The position numbers and the translations under genes were made by a program. From CAYJLC01 sp044426345 (GTDB lineage Bacteria > Bacillota > Clostridia > Oscillospirales > Butyricicoccaceae), in assembly GCA_044426345.1 (NCBI GenBank), contig JAWXUP010000095.1, positions 1 through 7,862 of the forward strand: a DNA stretch of 7,862 nt, written 5' to 3'. The notes under the pieces are model-generated. The model saw only the letters and a program-made list of their open reading frames with translations. It had not been told where the DNA came from and ran no database searches. Positions 3,669 through 7,862 of this stretch are shown here, piece after piece; the stretch's first letter is position 1, and every line of letters begins with the position of its first letter.

Positions 3669-6401
3669 TTATCTACTAATTTTAATACCGCCAAACTCTG
3701 CTTCGTCACCTGTAAAGTTTATGATAACATCAACATATCCATCCGTAGAGCTCGTTGTATCAAGAAATGCAACCGTTTTTCCTTCATCAGTCACAGTAAA
3801 TGCAACCTCATCTGTAGGAATTGTAATTTTCGATACATTTTCGCTTTCAATTTCGATTTTATACATCGCATAATACGTATACGGCACTTTTATTCTGACT
3901 CTATTTCCAGAATTTGTTGTATTGTCTTTGATATCAAAATTAGTATATGATGAATTCAGTGCATCATAAGTTCCATTATCATTAACGTCTGTATCATACT
4001 GAGAATCATAAATAACCATATCAACATACGCCAAAAACTCTTCTGCAGTTTCAATATCCTCGCTCGCTAAAATATTTCTAACATACATCAACGAATAATC
4101 ATCAAGCGTAATTTTGCTAATTGAACTTTCATTTGTTTTATCTAGCTTAACAAGCAAATCATTAATTATCTCAATATACTCATCTTTGTATTGATAAAAA
4201 TGCTCAACGTTGCTTGCGTCTTGAAGTGCTCCGATGTATTGGTTAAACGCCATATTCCAAGTGTCTGGGTCATAAAGAGAGTAGTCTATGTAATTTACAA
4301 TCTGCTCGTAGCTTTTTTCGGGATTGAAATTTTCTACATAATATTTTGCAAGGTATAAGCTGATAGTGTTAGATTTGGCTTTTTCAAGCGATGCAAGATA
4401 CTTATTACTAGTCGCTATCATTGTCGCGTCATCGATACCACTGGTTGCTAATACGTAGCTAAGTTTGTAGTCGTTTTTCTCGTAAATATCGATTGATGCG
4501 TTGGTTGTAAGCGTATCTAGCGTTACAGAATCACTGTTTATGTTGATATTTGCAACGATATTGCCTGCTAAGAAAACAGTGAACAACGACATTGCACCAA
4601 TAGTTCCGATTAATATTTTGCCGTTATATGGCTCTAATTTTTTAATTTTCACATCGCAAGTTACAGCGATTAATGCGAAAACCGCAAACGCAAACGGTAA
4701 AAATTCACCAGATGACATCGAGAATTCATTCGCACCATGGACTATTATCATCATGAGCGCGCCAAAAAGCATTGGTGCTAAATCGTTTATTTTTCGAGAT
4801 TTTATTAGTGCTATTATGCACGAAATTAGTAAAAATAAGTACGATGCTAAACCCAAAATCCCCATATCTACCATCACTTGGAAGAAGTGGTTGTGGGCGT
4901 ATTTTGTTTCGTATTGGTATTTTTGAACGCTTTGTATTGCATTTTCAAAACCACCTAGTCCGTGACCTATAATAGGACTTTGTAAGAATAACGCAAAGCT
5001 ATCTTGGAAATATTGCAGACGAGTTATTAAACTGTTGTTGGTGCGTAGACCTTGTAGACGTGCCGTAATATTATCTGGTATAAAAGTGTATTTTAATGCA
5101 ACTTCAATATTTTCATTTTTACCGACTAAATTCAAACTATTAACTTTAATATCGTTATCATTTCTATTCAATATTCTAATGCTAATTTCTTCCGAATCCT
5201 CTGGTATGACAAATTGCATATCCGTGTATTCACTATAAATAACATTATAAATTATTCTTTCTTGACTTAAAATAATTTCTTGTCGATTTTTTGAGTATAT
5301 TAATACGGATATGTCGCTATACTCATTTTCAAATTCAATATCTATACTATATTCATACTCATTAGGATAAACTGTACGTACAAAATATTCATTTTGATAT
5401 ATAATTTTACTTGATGTAGTGTTGAAGGCTATTATAACAAATAATAGTGCTAATAAAAAAAATACTATCAAAGCAACTTTATTCAGCTTGTTGTATTTTT
5501 TTGCAAATCCAACAATTTTGCTACCAACATGCATATCTATGTAAACAAATACCCCACCAACCACCATAATTGATATCATAGGCCAAAAACTTCCACTTGA
5601 CTTTTGTGATGTGTACAAATACAACATCACAGCTACCAATACTCCTGAAAATAAAAGAACTTCTAGCACCAATGTTAAAAACTTGTATTTATCTTCTTTA
5701 TTCACCATTATCAACATAAGCATAGTCGCTACAGAAAGAGCTATAGTTCCTCCTATGCTAAATGCTAATAAAAACGAGGTTGCTCCTGTTATTAAATATA
5801 TCCCCTGCACACATTTCAGCTTAATATTTGCACTTGTTGCATATATATATAACGATAGCATTAGATTTACGCCTAACATTGATGCAAAAACATTCGAATT
5901 GCCAAAAATACTAGAAATTCTATTAACTCCCCAACTTGCGTAACTACTAACATCAGAACCATAAATGAATTTCTCAATAATAGGTGATATGACTCCAAGC
6001 GTAGACCCTTCAATCGTTAGCATCGCCGTCACAAAACTTAAGGTTGTTACGCACCACAAAACTACATTTAATGTTTTTTTATCTTTCTTTGCATATATTA
6101 TTATACATAAAAGTACCGCAAACGCAACTAATATTTTTATATACTCATTAATAGCAAATTTACCAGAGTTTGCGTAAAGCGTTGAAATTCCTGCAAATAT
6201 AGCATATGTAAATACTGATAAAACCACTGGATTTGAAGAACTCGCAATTTTTCTTTTTATAAACAAATATATAAGCGCACATACAATAATACCAAACGAT
6301 AACACTTTATATGTTATATTATTATCTAACAAAGTATATCCAAACGACATAAACAGCAAAATCGTTATCATTATAGGCAAAACTTTTTTTTTACTTTTCA
6401 T
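3669..6401 (-). CDS. Wzy_C-family O-antigen polymerase/ligase with extracytoplasmic insert and C-terminal extension
   Basis: A 910-residue multi-pass membrane protein. Hydrophobic helices fill roughly residues 7-325 and 510-620. The Wzy_C signature is RLQYFQDSFALFLQSPIIGHGLGGF (461-485) followed by AHNHFFQVMVDMGILGLASYL (502-522). Known relatives join or transfer lipid-linked glycan units outside the membrane. Position directly after the Wzz-like gene favours a polymerase over a ligase. Residues 333-428 form a Tyr/Ile/Asp-rich, probably beta-sandwich insert between helices. After the last helix (near 595-617) come a helical, TPR-like stretch (630-800), a dockerin/EF-hand-like loop (DVNDNGTYDALN, 805-816) and a beta-rich end (835-910). 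Typical family members have about 400-500 residues. The ATG at 6401 has a GGAGAA ribosome site, 13 bases after the previous stop. Confidence 0.88.
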   Translation of the reverse strand: MKSKKKVLPIMITILLFMSFGYTLLDNNITYKVLSFGIIVCALIYLFIKRKIASSSNPVVLSVFTYAIFAGISTLYANSGKFAINEYIKILVAFAVLLCIIIYAKKDKKTLNVVLWCVTTLSFVTAMLTIEGSTLGVISPIIEKFIYGSDVSSYASWGVNRISSIFGNSNVFASMLGVNLMLSLYIYATSANIKLKCVQGIYLITGATSFLLAFSIGGTIALSVATMLMLIMVNKEDKYKFLTLVLEVLLFSGVLVAVMLYLYTSQKSSGSFWPMISIMVVGGVFVYIDMHVGSKIVGFAKKYNKLNKVALIVFFLLALLFVIIAFNTTSSKIIYQNEYFVRTVYPNEYEYSIDIEFENEYSDISVLIYSKNRQEIILSQERIIYNVIYSEYTDMQFVIPEDSEEISIRILNRNDNDIKVNSLNLVGKNENIEVALKYTFIPDNITARLQGLRTNNSLITRLQYFQDSFALFLQSPIIGHGLGGFENAIQSVQKYQYETKYAHNHFFQVMVDMGILGLASYLFLLISCIIALIKSRKINDLAPMLFGALMMIIVHGANEFSMSSGEFLPFAFAVFALIAVTCDVKIKKLEPYNGKILIGTIGAMSLFTVFLAGNIVANININSDSVTLDTLTTNASIDIYEKNDYKLSYVLATSGIDDATMIATSNKYLASLEKAKSNTISLYLAKYYVENFNPEKSYEQIVNYIDYSLYDPDTWNMAFNQYIGALQDASNVEHFYQYKDEYIEIINDLLVKLDKTNESSISKITLDDYSLMYVRNILASEDIETAEEFLAYVDMVIYDSQYDTDVNDNGTYDALNSSYTNFDIKDNTTNSGNRVRIKVPYTYYAMYKIEIESENVSKITIPTDEVAFTVTDEGKTVAFLDTTSSTDGYVDVIINFTGDEAEFGGIKISR

Positions 6402-6414
6402 CGAATTCTCCTAA

Positions 6415-7767
6415 TTACAAGATAATAACTCCACCTATTTCTTTATTGAGTTTTTGTACTGCATAATATTGTTTGTCAAATTCAAGCATATTAGTTTTAA
6501 ACTTTTTTTCAACAAAAATAATTGTATCTGCACTTTTGAGGTTTAACAATGACTCTGCATCTTCTAAAACACAACTACCTGCAGTAATAGTTTTGCAATG
6601 TTTGAGCATCTCTCTAACACTTTGAATTTCAGCCTCTTTTATAGTTCCTGTAATATGAATTATTTTATTAGTGTCTAAATATGCATCTACGCTTGTGTCA
6701 ATATATTTGCTAAACTCTTCATTTGATTTAATTTGACTTTGTTCGCTTAATATATAGATAATTTTATCGATAAAATTTCTTTTTTCATTGAAGACTGGTC
6801 TAACACCAAAAACAGACAATTTATATTTTTCTTCAATAATTTCTTCATCTTGAAGTTTCCCTAAGAAAATGATATAAATTGCTATAAATCCAACTGCCAA
6901 AACAGCACCTAAAATTGCACCTAAAATTGCAAAATTTCTAGTTATAGGCACAATATATTCCTCATTTATTTCTATAATTTCAGGTTCTTTTAAATATAGC
7001 AAACTTGACTCTACATATTCCAAATCACTTTTATCAGCATTTAAATCTATAATAAATTGTCCTTGAAATTCATTTAATGCTGTATCTATGTATGAAGATA
7101 CGCTTGGATCATAAATTAACACCTGATGTTCTGCAATTTCATTTACAACTGTATAATATTTACCATCAATGTAATTTGCAATAATATTTGCTATTTGTGT
7201 ATTCTCTTCAACTGTATTTGACTTAATTGTAAATGTAATAAAACCAGTTTGAGAGTTAGAAGAATACGTTACAATTTCCTTTATGTACTTCTTATCAGCC
7301 TCATATCCCAATTCGTCGCTAATAGTATCATACAAGTCACCATACTCAATACTAGAACTGTACGCTTTTAAAATTTTATATATATTATCCGTATCTTGGT
7401 AGGTTTTATCTGGTTGAATTTGATATAGCGAATCTACATAAATTTCTAAATTCCCTACGTAATAATTAAGAGCGTTAATTTGCATTAAGATACTTTCTTC
7501 GTAGTACTTAGTATCATTTGCAACACTATTTGTAAGCGTCTCTACCTGTTTTGTTAGTGAATTTTTTTCATCAATATAATCTTTACTTGCTTGGAAGTTT
7601 TCTAGCATATAATCATACATTAAATCTTCATCGTTTAATATTTTAGTGTAATTTGAGTATTTATACACACCCAATAGCACACCAAATACTAACATACATA
7701 TTAAAATTGCTCTCCATTTTCTGACAATGTGCCAAAAAATATTTTTTATATTTAAATTATATTCCAT
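6415..7767 (-). CDS. Wzz/CpsC-like chain-length regulator with degenerate kinase-like tail
   Basis: A 450-residue protein in the Wzz topology. A short cytoplasmic N-terminus leads to a membrane helix near residues 18-38, then a long Tyr/Asp/Glu-rich extracytoplasmic helical region (about 60-275). A second helix lies near 279-303, preceded by the VPITRNF block rather than the usual proline-rich motif. Such proteins set polysaccharide chain length with the Wzy polymerase, here the next gene. Residues 305-450 resemble a shortened CpsD/BY-kinase domain. KIIHITGTIK (369-378) stands where a Walker A P-loop would lie but lacks GxGK[ST]. ADTIIFVEKKFKTNM (413-427) and the final GGVIIL match later blocks. 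There is no tyrosine-rich tail. The ATG at 7767 is chosen because it follows GGAGGAA and overlaps the previous stop as TAATG. The in-frame ATG at 7779 overlaps that ribosome site. Confidence 0.85.
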   Translation of the reverse strand: MEYNLNIKNIFWHIVRKWRAILICMLVFGVLLGVYKYSNYTKILNDEDLMYDYMLENFQASKDYIDEKNSLTKQVETLTNSVANDTKYYEESILMQINALNYYVGNLEIYVDSLYQIQPDKTYQDTDNIYKILKAYSSSIEYGDLYDTISDELGYEADKKYIKEIVTYSSNSQTGFITFTIKSNTVEENTQIANIIANYIDGKYYTVVNEIAEHQVLIYDPSVSSYIDTALNEFQGQFIIDLNADKSDLEYVESSLLYLKEPEIIEINEEYIVPITRNFAILGAILGAVLAVGFIAIYIIFLGKLQDEEIIEEKYKLSVFGVRPVFNEKRNFIDKIIYILSEQSQIKSNEEFSKYIDTSVDAYLDTNKIIHITGTIKEAEIQSVREMLKHCKTITAGSCVLEDAESLLNLKSADTIIFVEKKFKTNMLEFDKQYYAVQKLNKEIGGVIIL

Positions 7768-7862
7768 TATTTCCTCCATACCATTTTATCTACAACACCA
7801 GTGTAGCTTTGAATAATTTTCACAACCTTGGTCGATACATTTTGTTCTATATAATCAGGTAC
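7767..7862 (-). CDS. 3' end of an upstream operon gene (partial)
   Basis: The last 31 codons of a minus-strand gene enter from the right edge and end VVKIIQSYTGVVDKMVWRK before a TAA at 7767-7769. That stop overlaps the ATG of the Wzz-like gene by one base, a translationally coupled operon junction. The fragment is basic at its end and has no motif that I recognise. In this setting a glycosyltransferase, a priming sugar-phosphate transferase or another polysaccharide enzyme is expected, but that is context only. Confidence 0.7.
   Translation of the reverse strand, partial: VPDYIEQNVSTKVVKIIQSYTGVVDKMVWRK
7771..7777 (-). promoter_or_regulatory. Ribosome site that fixes the Wzz-like start
   Basis: GGAGGAA on the minus strand lies inside the last codons of the upstream gene, with five bases between GGAGG and the ATG at 7765-7767. 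The longer in-frame alternative at 7777-7779 shares bases with this site, so it cannot use it. Confidence 0.75.

Noticed and set aside
4501..4926. Plus-strand 141-residue hydrophobic open frame
   Set aside because: It is antisense to the polymerase gene; antisense frames opposite membrane-protein genes are often open and hydrophobic.
7767..7779. Upstream ATG at 7779 as the Wzz-like start
   Set aside because: It overlaps the ribosome site and would extend into the previous gene by 13 bases; the ATG at 7767 has better spacing and a TAATG junction.
1..7862. CRISPR array, tRNA or rRNA genes
   Set aside because: No regularly spaced direct repeats of CRISPR length, cloverleaf or conserved rRNA sequence was seen; the short 11-bp-spaced repeats are too short and too few.

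Overview
The window is AT-rich DNA with AGGAGG-type ribosome sites, tight stop/start spacing and A/T-rich codons, which fits a low-GC Firmicute. The protein families (Wzy_C polymerase with a long extracytoplasmic tail, Wzz-like protein, AlbA_2 protein, GNAT pair, IS66 trace) suggest a gut-type Clostridia, perhaps Lachnospiraceae. That placement is inference. All convincing genes lie on the minus strand, so the window reads biologically from right to left.

Right part (about 3585-7862): the distal end of a surface-polysaccharide operon. The 3' end of an unrecognised gene overlaps the start of a Wzz/CpsC-like chain-length regulator by one base (TAATG). That gene is followed after 13 bases by a 910-residue Wzy_C-family polymerase/ligase. 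A perfect 16-bp hairpin at 3585-3621 closes the transcript. The Wzz-like protein probably sets polymer length for the polymerase; its cytoplasmic tail looks like a kinase domain that has lost its P-loop. The polymerase carries an inserted beta-rich region between membrane helices and a large C-terminal extension with a dockerin/EF-hand-like loop.

Middle part (about 1334-3585): a single AlbA_2 (Schlafen-type) + HATPase_c_4 + winged-helix regulator. Its promoter is overlapped by a palindrome identical to the core of the tetracycline operator tetO. Just downstream lies the decayed C-terminus of a second, different AlbA_2-type protein. The 600-bp gap between the regulator and the polysaccharide operon holds no convincing gene.

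Left part (1-1430): a two-gene module in toxin-antitoxin arrangement, with a 54-residue basic protein followed by a GNAT-fold protein that probably starts at TTG. It has a strong extended -10 promoter and a palindrome in its leader. Beyond it is a non-coding stretch with three pairs of 7-bp direct repeats, each spaced exactly 11 bp. This layout resembles the arm-type integrase sites of Tn916-like elements. Next come a long hairpin, the truncated left end of an IS66-type element, a 17-bp palindrome and a terminator for a plus-strand gene lying to the left of the window. I read 1-3100 as an accessory island made of debris from mobile elements, placed beside a polysaccharide locus. The most interesting items are the TA-like pair, the 11-bp repeat array and the tetO-like operator on the AlbA_2 gene.
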